A stretch of DNA of 64,000 nt, from NCBI GenBank assembly GCA_016703895.1, contig JADJBE010000003.1, positions 248,001-312,000 of the forward strand, in the 5' to 3' direction. Below, piece by piece: positions 54,938 to 63,781 of the stretch. Below the pieces are notes generated by a model. It saw nothing but the letters and a program-made list of their open reading frames with translations, did not search any database and was not told where the DNA came from. The position numbers were made by a program, and so were the translations under genes. Each line of letters opens with the position of its first letter. Positions within the stretch are counted from its first letter, which is position 1. The stretch is from Pseudomonadota bacterium. GTDB taxonomy: Bacteria; Pseudomonadota; Gammaproteobacteria; Steroidobacterales; Steroidobacteraceae.

Positions 54938-56720
54938 ATGAGTAGATTCTGTGCGGAAATGCCAACCGAAGGGATCCTGGCCGCCGCCACCGACTGGCGC
55001 GCGAAAGCCTTGGGAGTCCGGCGGCTCGATGTTCAGCGACGGCGCAGTCTGGACGCGCGACAACGCCCAGGCGCTGATCAAGTATTTCGTCGATTCACCG
55101 GACGAGACGGACCGCTCGTTCGACGAGAAGCTCCAGGATCAGCTTGCGGCGGCACCGGCAAGCGCTAAGCACCTCGCGGCCGAGATCACGTGGGTGATGT
55201 ATCTCTGTCCGTCTAACATCACCGCGAGCCACAAGCGGGAGCGCATCAATCGGCTCTGGGACTGGGCGGCGCAAGGGTCTATCGATCCGAATTCAAAATA
55301 CTTATCCGATGAAGTGCTCCGCGGCATCGGCAGCGCAGGTCCTGGTTACAACCAGCATCAGTGGCGGGAGACATGTTTCGCCTTTCGATTCGTCCATGAG
55401 TGGATCATGGTGCCGCCGGACAAGCGCAAGGAAATGCTTGCCGATGGCTGGCGTTTCGCCGAATGGCTCGAGCGTATTCCCGAGTGCAACCAACGTCAGT
55501 TCCGACACATGCTGATGTTCCTGCTCTTTCCTGATAGTTTCGAACGCACCTTCGGGGGTAACCAGCGCAGGATGATTGTCGATCATTTCGACCCATTGAC
55601 CAGAGCGCAGGTTCGTAAGTTGAGCGCTCTCAAGCTGGATCGCAAGCTGGCAGAGATCCGCCAGCAGTTGGAGATCAAGCACGGCACAAAAGAACTGGAT
55701 TTCTACGCAGAGCCGGTACATAGCGAGTGGGCACCCGAGGATGAGCTTGCGGAGGGTGACGCTAACGAAGATCCGGGCGATGCTGAGACTGCTGATCCGA
55801 CCGCGAGCCATGCTGTCGCGGAGGAATCCGCACCGTACGGCGTCGAGGGTCGGAATACGCCTTTCTCGCTGGCCGACTTGTCTGCCGAGTCTGGGTTCGC
55901 TGAACCACTGCTGGCCAAGTGGTTAGGTCAACTGCGACGCAAGAAACATTTCGTGTTCCAGGGCCCGCCCGGTACGGGCAAGACGTATCTCGCGCAGCGC
56001 CTCGCCAAAGTACTGATGTCCGGCAGTCGCGGAATCGTGGATATGGTGCAGTTTCATCCCGCGTATTCCTATGAGGATTTCATCCAGGGTATTCGCCCTG
56101 AGGTAGTGCAGGGGCAGATGGCCTTCAAGCTGGTGCCGGGCCGGTTTCTGGAGTTCTGTCAGCGTGCCGCGGCGCTGCCTGGCGAACCGTGCGTCTTGAT
56201 CATCGATGAGCTCAATCGCGCCAATCTCTCGCGCGTGTTTGGCGAATTGATGTATCTGTTGGAATACCGCGATCGCGCCATTCCGCTCGCCGGCGGTGGC
56301 GCGCAGTTCAGTGTGCCGGATAACGTCTATGTGGTCGGCACGATGAACACGGCGGATCGCTCGATCGCATTGGTCGATCACGCGTTGCGGCGACGTTTCA
56401 CCTTTGCGTTTCTGGAGCCGGCCTACGACGTGTTGCAACGTCAGTTGGTTCGGCAGGGCATCGATGTGTCGGCTGTGAACAGCCTCGTGCAAACACTGCA
56501 GAGCATCAATACCGAGGTGATCAAGGATCGCCACTATCAACTCGGCATTTCGTTCTTTCTGACCGACGGTAACATGCTGCCGCAGCGCTTGCAGGCGATC
56601 TGGGAAGGGGAAATCGAGCCGTACCTCGAAGAGTACTTGCTCGACCAGTCTGACCATGGTGCAGCGCCCGACTGGACGTGGGCCAAATTGGTTGACGGCA
56701 AGCTCGCGCCGTGGCGCTGA
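54938..56720 (+). CDS. mcrB: McrB-like AAA+ restriction GTPase, one frameshift near the start
   Basis: From ATG 54938 (SRFCAEMPTEGILAAATDWR) the frame shifts by one base near 55005-55015 to ESGGSMFSDGAVWTRDN and stays open to 56720. The N-terminal DNA-recognition part spans about 300 residues. The AAA+ core has Walker A FQGPPGTGKTYLAQRL, Walker B VLIIDELNRANLSRVFGELM, the McrB-type MNTADRSIALVDHALRRRF, and YSYEDFIQGIRPEV. Modification-dependent restriction with McrC. The shift lies where an extra base restores the frame. Confidence 0.9.
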
Positions 56721-56738
56721 TCGACTGCAGCGCGAAGC

Positions 56739-57947
56739 ATGTCAGCCCCCATGGTGATCGACCTCGTTGAGTGGCAGCCCTATGCGCTGTCGCCGACCGA
56801 GGCGACCGATGCGTTGCTCGATGCGCTCGGTGCCCGCAAGGAAGCGGTTCTAGTTTTCCGGCGCGGCGCCGGGCTGGCGGAGTCTGGACAACTTACGGTC
56901 CCCAATGTGGTCGGGCAGATCCGCGTCGGGCGTGATTGCCTGCTGCGCATGGCACCCAAGGTCGCGGTGTCCAACATCTTTGCGATGCTGGAGCTTGCGT
57001 ACCAACTTGAATCATTTCGATTTGAGACGGGTGTCGTTAGTGTCGAATCCATTGCCGATATTTATGATCGCCTCGCCAATATTCTGGCGCTGCGGGTGAT
57101 CAGCCGCGTGCGACGTGGCTTGCATGCAGAGTACATACCTCGCAGTGAGCGGCTGGGCTCGGTTCGCGGTCGCATCGACTTGCGCGAATCCGCGCGCCTG
57201 ATTGCCAACGGCATTCCAGCGCTGCAGTGCGACTTCGAGGAACACACCGACGATATCGAGGACAATCAGATTCTTGCCTGGACGCTACGGCTGCTAACCA
57301 TGGCTGGTCTGGACAGGGCCGATGTGCGCGATCGAGTGAACGCGGCCTATCGCGCGATTGCCGGTGCTTGCACCTTGCGGCACTTCAAGGGCCAGGACTG
57401 CGTGGCGCGGCGGTACAACCGGTTGAACCAAGACTATCGAGCGATGCACGGGCTGTGTCGATTCTTTCTCGAGAATCTGGGGCCGGGTGTCGCGAGTGGC
57501 AATCAGTCGTTGATGCCGTACACAGTCAATATGCCGCTGTTGTTCGAGTCATTCGTTGTGGGGTGGCTGCAGCAACACGGTCCCGCCGGCTACGATTTCG
57601 TAAAGCAGCACCAGCTTTCTTTGCAAGGGACGATCAAGCCTAACTGGGCGGTGGATATCCTCGTCAAGGACTCGACGGGCCGACCCATCGCCGTAATGGA
57701 CACCAAGTACAAGCAAGACTCGACGCCGTCGTCCGATGATCTGCAGCAGATCTCCGCCTATGCGCTGGCCACGGGCGTCGAGCAGGCATTCATTGTTTAT
57801 CCTTCCGCCATCGGTTCAGGACATCGGCAATACGTGGGTAACGTGCTGGTGAAGACCGTGCATTTCGATATTGGCGGTGAGTTGCAGATTGCTGGTTGCA
57901 ATCTGCTGGCGCAATTGGGGTTGCCGGCCTCGGCGATGGTGGACTAG
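56739..57947 (+). CDS. mcrC: McrC nuclease subunit
   Basis: 402 residues, 18 bases after mcrB. N-terminal region ends with VGQIRVGRDCLLRMAPKV; PD-(D/E)xK nuclease core in the C-terminal half: NWAVDILVKDSTGRPIAVMD followed by TKYKQ, giving D...DTK. IPRSERLGSVRGRIDLRESA is conserved in McrC. With McrB it forms a complex that cuts DNA containing modified cytosines. Intact. Confidence 0.92.
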   Translation: MSAPMVIDLVEWQPYALSPTEATDALLDALGARKEAVLVFRRGAGLAESGQLTVPNVVGQIRVGRDCLLRMAPKVAVSNIFAMLELAYQLESFRFETGVVSVESIADIYDRLANILALRVISRVRRGLHAEYIPRSERLGSVRGRIDLRESARLIANGIPALQCDFEEHTDDIEDNQILAWTLRLLTMAGLDRADVRDRVNAAYRAIAGACTLRHFKGQDCVARRYNRLNQDYRAMHGLCRFFLENLGPGVASGNQSLMPYTVNMPLLFESFVVGWLQQHGPAGYDFVKQHQLSLQGTIKPNWAVDILVKDSTGRPIAVMDTKYKQDSTPSSDDLQQISAYALATGVEQAFIVYPSAIGSGHRQYVGNVLVKTVHFDIGGELQIAGCNLLAQLGLPASAMVD

Positions 57948-58122
57948 CAAAATGGCGACGAAGCTATTCGATGTCGCGATGGCGGAGGAGCACAAGCGGC
58001 ACATCACGGAGTCGGGTGAATATGCCACGCGCCGATTGAAAATTCGGGCAGACGCGAATTTCGCGACAAACAGCCCTGAAATCGGGAGCCGCGCCTATTG
58101 TCCGCGGCCGCACAATATGGGT

Positions 58123-58635
58123 ATGGCCAAGTCCGCATCATTGTGCGCGCCCGAGATCTCAGATCGGATCTTCCCGTTGCGCGGGCATCGAGTCTTGCTC
58201 GATGCCGACCTGGCCGCGCTGTATGGGGTGACGACGGCGCGGTTGAACCAGCAGTTTCGACGCAATCGAGAACGGTTTCCGGCGGATTTCGCATTTGAGG
58301 TTTCAGCGGAAGAGCGGGCAAACTTGATGTTGCAAAATGCAACATCAAGTTTCGGCCACGGCGGGCGACGGAAGTCTCCATTGGCATTCACCGAGCACGG
58401 CGCCTTGATGGCCGCGACGGTACTCAATAGTCGTCGGGCGGTCGAGATGAGCGTGTATGTAGTGCGGGCATTCATTCGCCTGCGCACCATTGCCACGGCG
58501 CATGCGGAGTTGGCACGCGAGTTGGAGGTATTGAAGCGATCGGTCACGACTTTGGATGCAAACACGAAGCGGCAGTTCGACCAGGTGTACGAGGCGATAC
58601 TTGAGCTGATGAGTGCGCCGGTTCGCAAGCAGTAG
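58123..58635 (+). CDS. ORF6N-domain phage-type DNA-binding protein
   Basis: About 170 residues from ATG 58123 (AKSASLCAPEISDRIFPLRG). The ORF6N domain is clear: LDADLAALYGVTTARLNQQF, RRNRERFPADFAFEV and GRRKSPLAFTEHGALMAATV; a coiled tail follows (ELARELEVLKRSVTTLDANT). The frame is open upstream to ATG 57952, four bases after mcrC, and that longer product (57 more residues, MATKLFDVAMAEEHKRHITE) cannot be excluded. ORF6N proteins are phage or mobile-element regulators, so this hints at past phage DNA. The reading spans a 15-bp inverted repeat. Confidence 0.78.
   Translation: MAKSASLCAPEISDRIFPLRGHRVLLDADLAALYGVTTARLNQQFRRNRERFPADFAFEVSAEERANLMLQNATSSFGHGGRRKSPLAFTEHGALMAATVLNSRRAVEMSVYVVRAFIRLRTIATAHAELARELEVLKRSVTTLDANTKRQFDQVYEAILELMSAPVRKQ
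58320..58352. repeat. Perfect inverted repeat inside the ORF6N gene
   Basis: AAACTTGATGTTGCA (58320-58334), AAA, TGCAACATCAAGTTT (58338-58352): 15 perfect base pairs around a 3-base spacer, in coding sequence (LMLQNATSS). Too perfect to be chance in a GC-rich gene; function unknown. Confidence 0.85.
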
Positions 58636-58654
58636 GCGGGGAAGTGGGTATATG

Positions 58655-58682
58655 TTGACAGATATAAATAAACGCCTACAAT
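58655..58682 (+). promoter_or_regulatory. Strong promoter of abiEi, near-leaderless
   Basis: TTGACA (58655-58660), 16 bases, TACAAT (58677-58682). The ATG of abiEi is only 7 bases beyond the -10, so transcription should start at or next to the ATG. The -35 lies within a TATAT ... ATATA dyad (58648-58667) that AbiEi may bind. Confidence 0.75.
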
Positions 58683-58689
58683 TCGCCAC

Positions 58690-59298
58690 ATGCCTGTCGC
58701 TACCGCTCGCGATCGCACACTGAAGCTAGCCCGACGTCGTCAGGGTGTGACGGCACGCGAGCTGACCGATGCGGGCGTTCATACCCAAGCGCTCAGCCGC
58801 CTTGTGGCTGACGGGGAAATTAGGCGCATCGCACGCGGCCTGTATCGGCTGCCCGACCATGCGATGACAGAGCACCACGGCCTTGCGATCGCAGCGGCGG
58901 CAGTACCGCACGGCGTCGTGTGCCTGCTATCCGCGCTGCAGTTCCACCGCATCGGCACGCAGCTGCCGTTCGAGGTATGGATGGCCATCGATCGCCGCGC
59001 GCGACAGCCGGCCCTTCGTTATCCGCCGCTTCGGGTTGTGCGGTACAGCGGCGCCGCGCTTACCGAGGGCGTCGACTGCCACCGCGTCGAGGGTCGGGAA
59101 GTCCAGGTTTACAACGTCGCCAAGACGGTCGCGGACTGCTTCAAGTACCGCAACAAGATTGGGCTGGACGTCGCACTCGAAGCGCTTCGGGAGGCATGGC
59201 GTGCTCGCCGCTTCACGATGGACGAGCTTGAGCAATACGCTGGCATCTGCCGAGTGCAGCACGTGATGCGGCCATACATCGAGGCGCTCATCGCGTGA
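58690..59298 (+). CDS. abiEi: AbiEi-type antitoxin regulator (type IV system)
   Basis: 202 residues. N-terminal winged helix ARRRQGVTARELTDAGVHTQ then RRIARGLYRLPD, and C-terminal VYNVAKTVADCFKYRNKIGL, typical of AbiEi antitoxins. Represses its own operon and counters AbiEii without binding it, by family. GTGA overlap with the toxin gene. ATG 58690 sits close to the predicted transcription start, so initiation may be leaderless. Confidence 0.9.
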   Translation: MPVATARDRTLKLARRRQGVTARELTDAGVHTQALSRLVADGEIRRIARGLYRLPDHAMTEHHGLAIAAAAVPHGVVCLLSALQFHRIGTQLPFEVWMAIDRRARQPALRYPPLRVVRYSGAALTEGVDCHRVEGREVQVYNVAKTVADCFKYRNKIGLDVALEALREAWRARRFTMDELEQYAGICRVQHVMRPYIEALIA

Positions 59299-60168
59299 CT
59301 GGGCCGCGCGACGGCTTGCGCGGTCGGTGCAAGTCCGGCTTGCGCAACACGCGAGGGCAATCGGCGTCGATCCTAATCTGGTGCTAACACGCTATGTTGT
59401 CGAGCGTTATCTATATCGTTTGTCGTGTTCGCCGTACGTCGACCAGTTTGTACTGAAAGGCGGTCTACTGCTGCTCGCATGGCTGGGCGAGACACTGCGT
59501 CCAACGCGGGATGCCGATCTACTTGGGTTCGGCAATCTTTCCGGCGATGCGATTGCCGGCATCTTCCGCGATATTTGCCTCGTGTTGGTCGTCCCGGATG
59601 CGGCAACGTTTCTTCCGGACTCCGTGCGTGTTGCACCGATCCGTCAAGACGACATCTATGGTGGTCAGCGCGCGACACTGCAGGCGCGGGTTGGCGCTGC
59701 GCGGCTGACTGTCAAGTTGATATCGGCGTCGGTGACGCGGTAACGCCTGAGCCGCAGTGGCTAGACTACCCCAGTATGCTCGATGAACTTCCCCGACCGA
59801 GGCTGCGTGCCTATCCGCGCGAAACCGTGGTCGCCGAGAAACTACACGCCATGGTTGTGCTTGGCCTGCGCAACAGCCGCATGAAGGACTACTTCGACGT
59901 GTATGCATTGCAGCGCGAAGCGGAAATGGATACTGCTCAGCTTGCTCGTGCCATCGCGACAACGTTCGCGCGGCGACAAACGGCATTGCCCGAAGCCATC
60001 CCGATGGCTCTGAGTAATCAATTCGCTAACGATCAGACGAAGCAGGCGCAGTGGCAGGCTTTTCTCGCCAGGAGCCATGTCAAGGCGCCGGAGCTACAGG
60101 TCGTTGTCTTGGAAGTTCGCGCGCGTCTGGCGGCAACGCTAGATCAGGCCCGCAAGGTGAGCGAATAG
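59295..60168 (+). CDS. abiEii: AbiEii-type nucleotidyltransferase toxin, two frameshifts
   Basis: Start is GTG 59295 overlapping the abiEi stop; one missing base near 59300 leads into WAARRLARSVQVRLAQHARA. Then YVVERYLYRLSCSPYVDQFV, KGGLLLLAWLGETLRPTRDA with DADL as the nucleotidyltransferase acid motif. A missing base near 59713 shifts to VDIGVGDAVTPEPQWLDYP, YPRETVVAEKLHAMVVLGLR and MKDYFDVYAL, all hallmark DUF1814 motifs, to 60168. About 291 residues in all. Toxin by GTP-dependent nucleotide transfer. Complete except for the indels. Confidence 0.88.
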
Positions 60169-60328
60169 CGTGCGTCAAGCGAGTGCAGCTCGATGCGGCG
60201 ACTTACCGCGCGCGAGTGGCGCTGGGAGACTGTGTCGCGATCAAGCGGCTGGATGCGGGACCGGATAAGGGTATGCTTCTCGGTACCGTGTTTCCGCTTG
60301 GTCCGAAAAGCCGAGGGGACAGAATTCG

Positions 60329-61774
60329 ATGACGACTAATGTTGCCATTGACGCAATGGATGCGCCGACCACGATGATTCGTGCCACGCGTGCGCGCATG
60401 AAGCGCGACGATAGTTCAGATGGCAACCTGCTCGACGACGCAGCCCGGCGCGCCAAGCGCTATCTCGATACGCTGGACGCACGTCCAGTTGCACCGTCCT
60501 CAGCAGCAATTGCGCGGCTTGCGGAACTCGACGTGCCATTGCCGCGCGAATCGACGCCGGCGGACCGCGTATTGGCGGAACTAGATGAGTTGGTGTCACC
60601 CGCCACCATGGCGATGGCGGGTCGTCGCTTCTTCGGCTTCGTGATCGGCGGCGCACTGCCTGTATCACTTGCCGCTAACTGGCTCGCCAGCACATGGGAT
60701 CAGAACGCGGCGCTGGCGCGCGTCACGCCGGGCGTCGCGCGGCTCGAGATCGTTGCATTGCGATGGCTAATTGAGCTGTTCGGGCTGCCGGCAGGTACTG
60801 AGGGCGCGTTCGTCACGGGCGCGACCATGGCGAACTTCACCGCGCTCGCCGCTGCGCGTCATCACGTGTTGAAGCAAGTCGGCTGGTCGGTCGAGGCGGA
60901 CGGGCTATTCGGCGCACCTCCCATCACGGTCGTGATCGGCGAGGAGGCGCACCCGACGCTGATCAAGTCACTGGGATTGTTAGGCCTCGGCCGTCGCCGC
61001 GTCGTGCGTGTGCCGGTAGATGGCCAGGGTCGCATGCGCGCGGATCGATTCCCCAAGCTTGCCAACAGCCCCGCGATTATTTGCCTGCAGGCCGGGAATC
61101 TCAATTCGGGAGCGTTCGATCCCTGCACCGATATCTGCGAGCTTGCCCATGCGGCTGGCGCGTGGGTCCATGTGGATGGTGCGTTTGGCTTGTGGGCCAG
61201 AACCGTACCGGAGTTGTCTGCACTAACCACCGGTATTGAGCTGGCAGACTCTTGGGCCACCGACGCGCACAAGTGGCTCAACGTGCCCTACGATTGTGGC
61301 GTTGCACTGGTGCGCGAGCCCGGCGCGCTGCCGGCGGCCATGGCCGTGACAGCCGACTATTTGCCAACCGAGAGCAGCGAGCGCAACCCAGCAGATTTCA
61401 CACCGGAACTATCGCGGCGCGCGCGTGGCGTCGAAGTCTGGGCGGCCCTGCGATCGCTGGGGCGTGACGGGCTCAGCGCGATGATTGGCAAGAACGTGCG
61501 CCAGGCGCAGTTGTTTGCCGAAAGGCTCGCCGCTGCAGGCTATGAGATCCTGAACGACGTCGTGTTGAATCAGGTACTGGTTTCGTTCGGCTCGGCGGAA
61601 CAAACCCTGCGCACGATTGAAGCGGTGCAACGTGACGGTACGTGCTGGTGCGGTAGTACCGTGTGGCAGGGACGTACGGCCATGCGCATCAGCGTATCTT
61701 CCTGGGCCACGACCGATGCCGACGTTGAGCTGAGCGTGCAGGCGATAATCCGCGCCGCACGTGGCGCTGGGTGA
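60329..61774 (+). CDS. PLP-dependent group II amino-acid decarboxylase-like enzyme
   Basis: 481 residues. PLP-binding lysine in SWATDAHKWLNVPYDCGVAL, the aspartate/histidine region GAWVHVDGAFGLWARTV, and GATMANFTALAAARHHVL. Similar to aromatic-amino-acid decarboxylase and related fold-type I enzymes that also include oxidative deaminases. Separated from AbiEii by 160 bases with no other gene. It is a metabolic gene inside a defence island; whether it belongs to a defence system is unknown. Confidence 0.88.
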   Translation: MTTNVAIDAMDAPTTMIRATRARMKRDDSSDGNLLDDAARRAKRYLDTLDARPVAPSSAAIARLAELDVPLPRESTPADRVLAELDELVSPATMAMAGRRFFGFVIGGALPVSLAANWLASTWDQNAALARVTPGVARLEIVALRWLIELFGLPAGTEGAFVTGATMANFTALAAARHHVLKQVGWSVEADGLFGAPPITVVIGEEAHPTLIKSLGLLGLGRRRVVRVPVDGQGRMRADRFPKLANSPAIICLQAGNLNSGAFDPCTDICELAHAAGAWVHVDGAFGLWARTVPELSALTTGIELADSWATDAHKWLNVPYDCGVALVREPGALPAAMAVTADYLPTESSERNPADFTPELSRRARGVEVWAALRSLGRDGLSAMIGKNVRQAQLFAERLAAAGYEILNDVVLNQVLVSFGSAEQTLRTIEAVQRDGTCWCGSTVWQGRTAMRISVSSWATTDADVELSVQAIIRAARGAG

Positions 61775-61815
61775 CGGCGCCTTGATGGCGGCGGCAGTGA
61801 AGCCGGTGAGTTCAA

Positions 61816-61911
61816 GTGCCCGGGACGGAAAATCGCTATCTCCGCGTTATTCTGTTGCCGGACGGTGAGACAGCCCACAATGCCTTTTTCGACCGCGGGT
61901 TTATGCCATGA
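61816..61911 (+). pseudogene. C-terminal remnant of a DUF4258-like toxin gene
   Basis: A 31-codon reading from GTG 61816 gives ENRYLRVILLPDGETAHNAF and FDRGFMP to TGA 61909-61911. This looks like the C-terminal end of DUF4258 proteins, and the stop overlaps the DUF2283 ATG as in typical DUF4258-DUF2283 pairs. The N-terminal part is absent upstream, so it is probably a truncated partner. Confidence 0.5.
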
Positions 61912-62105
61912 AAGTACGTTACTTCGCTGATACGGATACGCTACTGATCACGTTTCGTGACGCTGATTCGACTGAAACGCGCGAGCTGGATGAGAACACG
62001 CTCATCGATGTGGACGACCAAGGCGACATCTGTGCGATTACGGTAGAGCATGCTTCGAGACGTGCCGGTGCGTCGAGCTTTTCTTATGAGCAAGTCGCCG
62101 CATAG
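61908..62105 (+). CDS. DUF2283 family small protein
   Basis: 65 residues: KVRYFADTDTLLITFRDADS, TRELDENTLIDVDDQGDICA, ITVEHASRR. Typical DUF2283 length and pattern. Commonly the second gene after DUF4258, considered toxin-antitoxin-like. Here the first gene is truncated, so it is an orphan survivor. Confidence 0.85.
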   Translation: MKVRYFADTDTLLITFRDADSTETRELDENTLIDVDDQGDICAITVEHASRRAGASSFSYEQVAA

Positions 62106-62463
62106 GGTAGCTAGTCGTTTTGGACGTCGGCAGGTGATTGTCAGCTGGATGCAATCACGTCCGACTACGGGTGAACTCTTGCAACCTTGCAAGCAGCCCG
62201 GATAACGGCAGCAAACCGACTCGTCCGCTCAAGTGCATGCCGCCACGGGCACCCGAGATCTCAAGTTACCTCCTCGTGTTTCGCGGCAAATAGGCCAGAT
62301 ATGCGCCGTTACGTTTGCTGCTCACGGAGCCACAATGAGCGTGTGTTCAGGCGAATCGCGACGTGGGGCGAGCGAGCGGGAGTTGCGTATATGTGCGTTA
62401 CACGACACCATTTATTGCCATTTACTGCCATCTGGAGTAGGTTCGCCGGAAACGGAGGCCTAC
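62106..62463. other. Intergenic region before the ParD-like antitoxin
   Basis: About 360 bases without a supported gene. Near its 3' end two 10-bp direct repeats, CCATTTATTG (62408-62417) and CCATTTACTG (62418-62427), with a partial third CCATCTGG, stand 37 bases before the ParD ATG. A likely autoregulatory site. GGAAACGGAGG just before 62464 is the ribosome-binding site. Confidence 0.55.
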
Positions 62464-62724
62464 ATGCAGAGCATGAATATTTCCCTACCGGACCCGCTCA
62501 AGCAGTTCGTCGATGCGCAAATCGCCCAAGGACGCTACAGCAGCGTCAGCGAGTATGTCCGCGAACTCATACGTGCCGATGAAAAGCGCAAAGCGGCGGA
62601 GTGGCTGGATGTGAAGTTGATGGAGGGTCTGTCCAGCGAAGAAGCTGCTCTGACCGCAGCGGACTGGGATGGCATTCGCAAGGAGGCCATGGCCAAGATT
62701 GCGCAGCGCAAGGCTAAGCGTTAG
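62464..62724 (+). CDS. ParD/CC2985-like ribbon-helix-helix antitoxin, orphan
   Basis: 86 residues: MNISLPDPLKQFVDAQIAQG followed by RYSSVSEYVRELIRADEKRK is the ParD signature. ATG 62464 with GGAGG upstream. No ParE-like toxin follows; an SDR gene begins 30 bases later. May be an orphan antitoxin that protects against a toxin from elsewhere. Confidence 0.85.
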   Translation: MQSMNISLPDPLKQFVDAQIAQGRYSSVSEYVRELIRADEKRKAAEWLDVKLMEGLSSEEAALTAADWDGIRKEAMAKIAQRKAKR

Positions 62725-62753
62725 TGCTGAGGAGGATCCCATTTCTGTAGAGG

Positions 62754-63668
62754 ATGACATCGATGCACAGACGAGACAGTCTCATTGCAATAGCCCTTGC
62801 TGCGGCCGCCCCGATGGTGCTCAGTGGCACTGCTCGCGCGCAAGCCGCAACGACGTCGTCAACTACCAAGTCTGCCAAAGCCAAGGATTGCGTCGCGCTG
62901 GTAACCGGCGCTAATCGAGGCATCGGGCTGGGCTTCGTCAATGTGCTGCTGGAGCGCGGCGCGAAACGGGTTTACGCGACGGGTCGTGATGCGAAGAATC
63001 TTGACGCCGTCGTCGCGTTGGATCCGAAGCGGGTGGTGCCGCTCGTTCTCGACGTCAACAACGACAGTCAACGGCGCACGGCGGCCGATGCAGCCAAGGA
63101 CGTCACTTGGCTGATCAACAACGCCGGCATTCCAGGCAGCTCCGATGCGAAAGAGCGACGGATGCTGTCGTCGAAGTCGCTGGACGATAGTCGGCTGGTG
63201 ATGGAAACGAATTGTTGGTCACCGACGGAGTTGTCGCGGTTATTCGTGCCGACCATTCTGCGCAACGGGGGCGGGGCGATCGTCAACATTATTTCGGTGG
63301 GCGCCTGGTTCTGTCTGCCGGAATACACCAGCTACAGCACGTCGAAGGCCGCGGCAGCGATGGCGACCGCCGGCTTTCGCGCGGAGCTGGATCGCGATCC
63401 GGTACTGGTTAGTGGTGTGTTTACGGGTGGCGTTAGCACGCGTATGACACCGGCTGGGTATGACCCGGGCGTGACGCCGGTGGAGCATGCACACCAAGTT
63501 TTCGATGCGATGGAGCGCGGCGAGACGACCATCTTTGCCGGTGCGGGCGCCAAGGAAATGCTAGAGCAGATTCAGGCGGACCCCGAGGCCTTCGAGCGCG
63601 CCACGATCAAGCGGTTCTATGAGAGTCCGATCTCAACTCGATTTAATGCTGAGCAGGCTGGCGAATAA
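62754..63668 (+). CDS. Exported short-chain dehydrogenase/reductase with Tat-like leader
   Basis: 304 residues (start ATG 62754, or 62763). HRRDSLIAIALAAAAPMVLS is a twin-arginine-type leader followed by a cleavage site near GTARAQA. SDR core: ALVTGANRGIGLGFVNVLLE, WLINNAGIPG, and YTSYSTSKAAAAMATAG with the YxxxK pair. Tat export would fit an NAD(P)-binding enzyme folded with its cofactor. Last complete gene of the window; no operon partner visible. Confidence 0.85.
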   Translation: MTSMHRRDSLIAIALAAAAPMVLSGTARAQAATTSSTTKSAKAKDCVALVTGANRGIGLGFVNVLLERGAKRVYATGRDAKNLDAVVALDPKRVVPLVLDVNNDSQRRTAADAAKDVTWLINNAGIPGSSDAKERRMLSSKSLDDSRLVMETNCWSPTELSRLFVPTILRNGGGAIVNIISVGAWFCLPEYTSYSTSKAAAAMATAGFRAELDRDPVLVSGVFTGGVSTRMTPAGYDPGVTPVEHAHQVFDAMERGETTIFAGAGAKEMLEQIQADPEAFERATIKRFYESPISTRFNAEQAGE

Positions 63669-63735
63669 GGATGGCCACGGGGCGCACGCTTCCCGTGGAT
63701 CGGTACCTTGACGCGCCGATTCCGGAGGCTGATAA

Positions 63736-63781
63736 GGCTCGTATCTGATCCATTATCTAGTTTATGGATCAAATGCGAGCC
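63736..63781. repeat. Large interrupted palindrome, 46 bases
   Basis: Outer arms GGCTCG/CGAGCC and inner arms GATCCAT/ATGGATC align on one axis, with 16 of the first 18 base pairs complementary and one of the two mismatches a possible wobble pair. No T-run follows, so it is not a plain terminator. Could be a transcript-end hairpin or a recombination or binding site. Confidence 0.75.

Noticed and set aside
62106..62463. Possible small toxin gene in the gap before ParD
   Set aside because: Short frames here have no ribosome-binding site or family resemblance, and ParE normally follows ParD.
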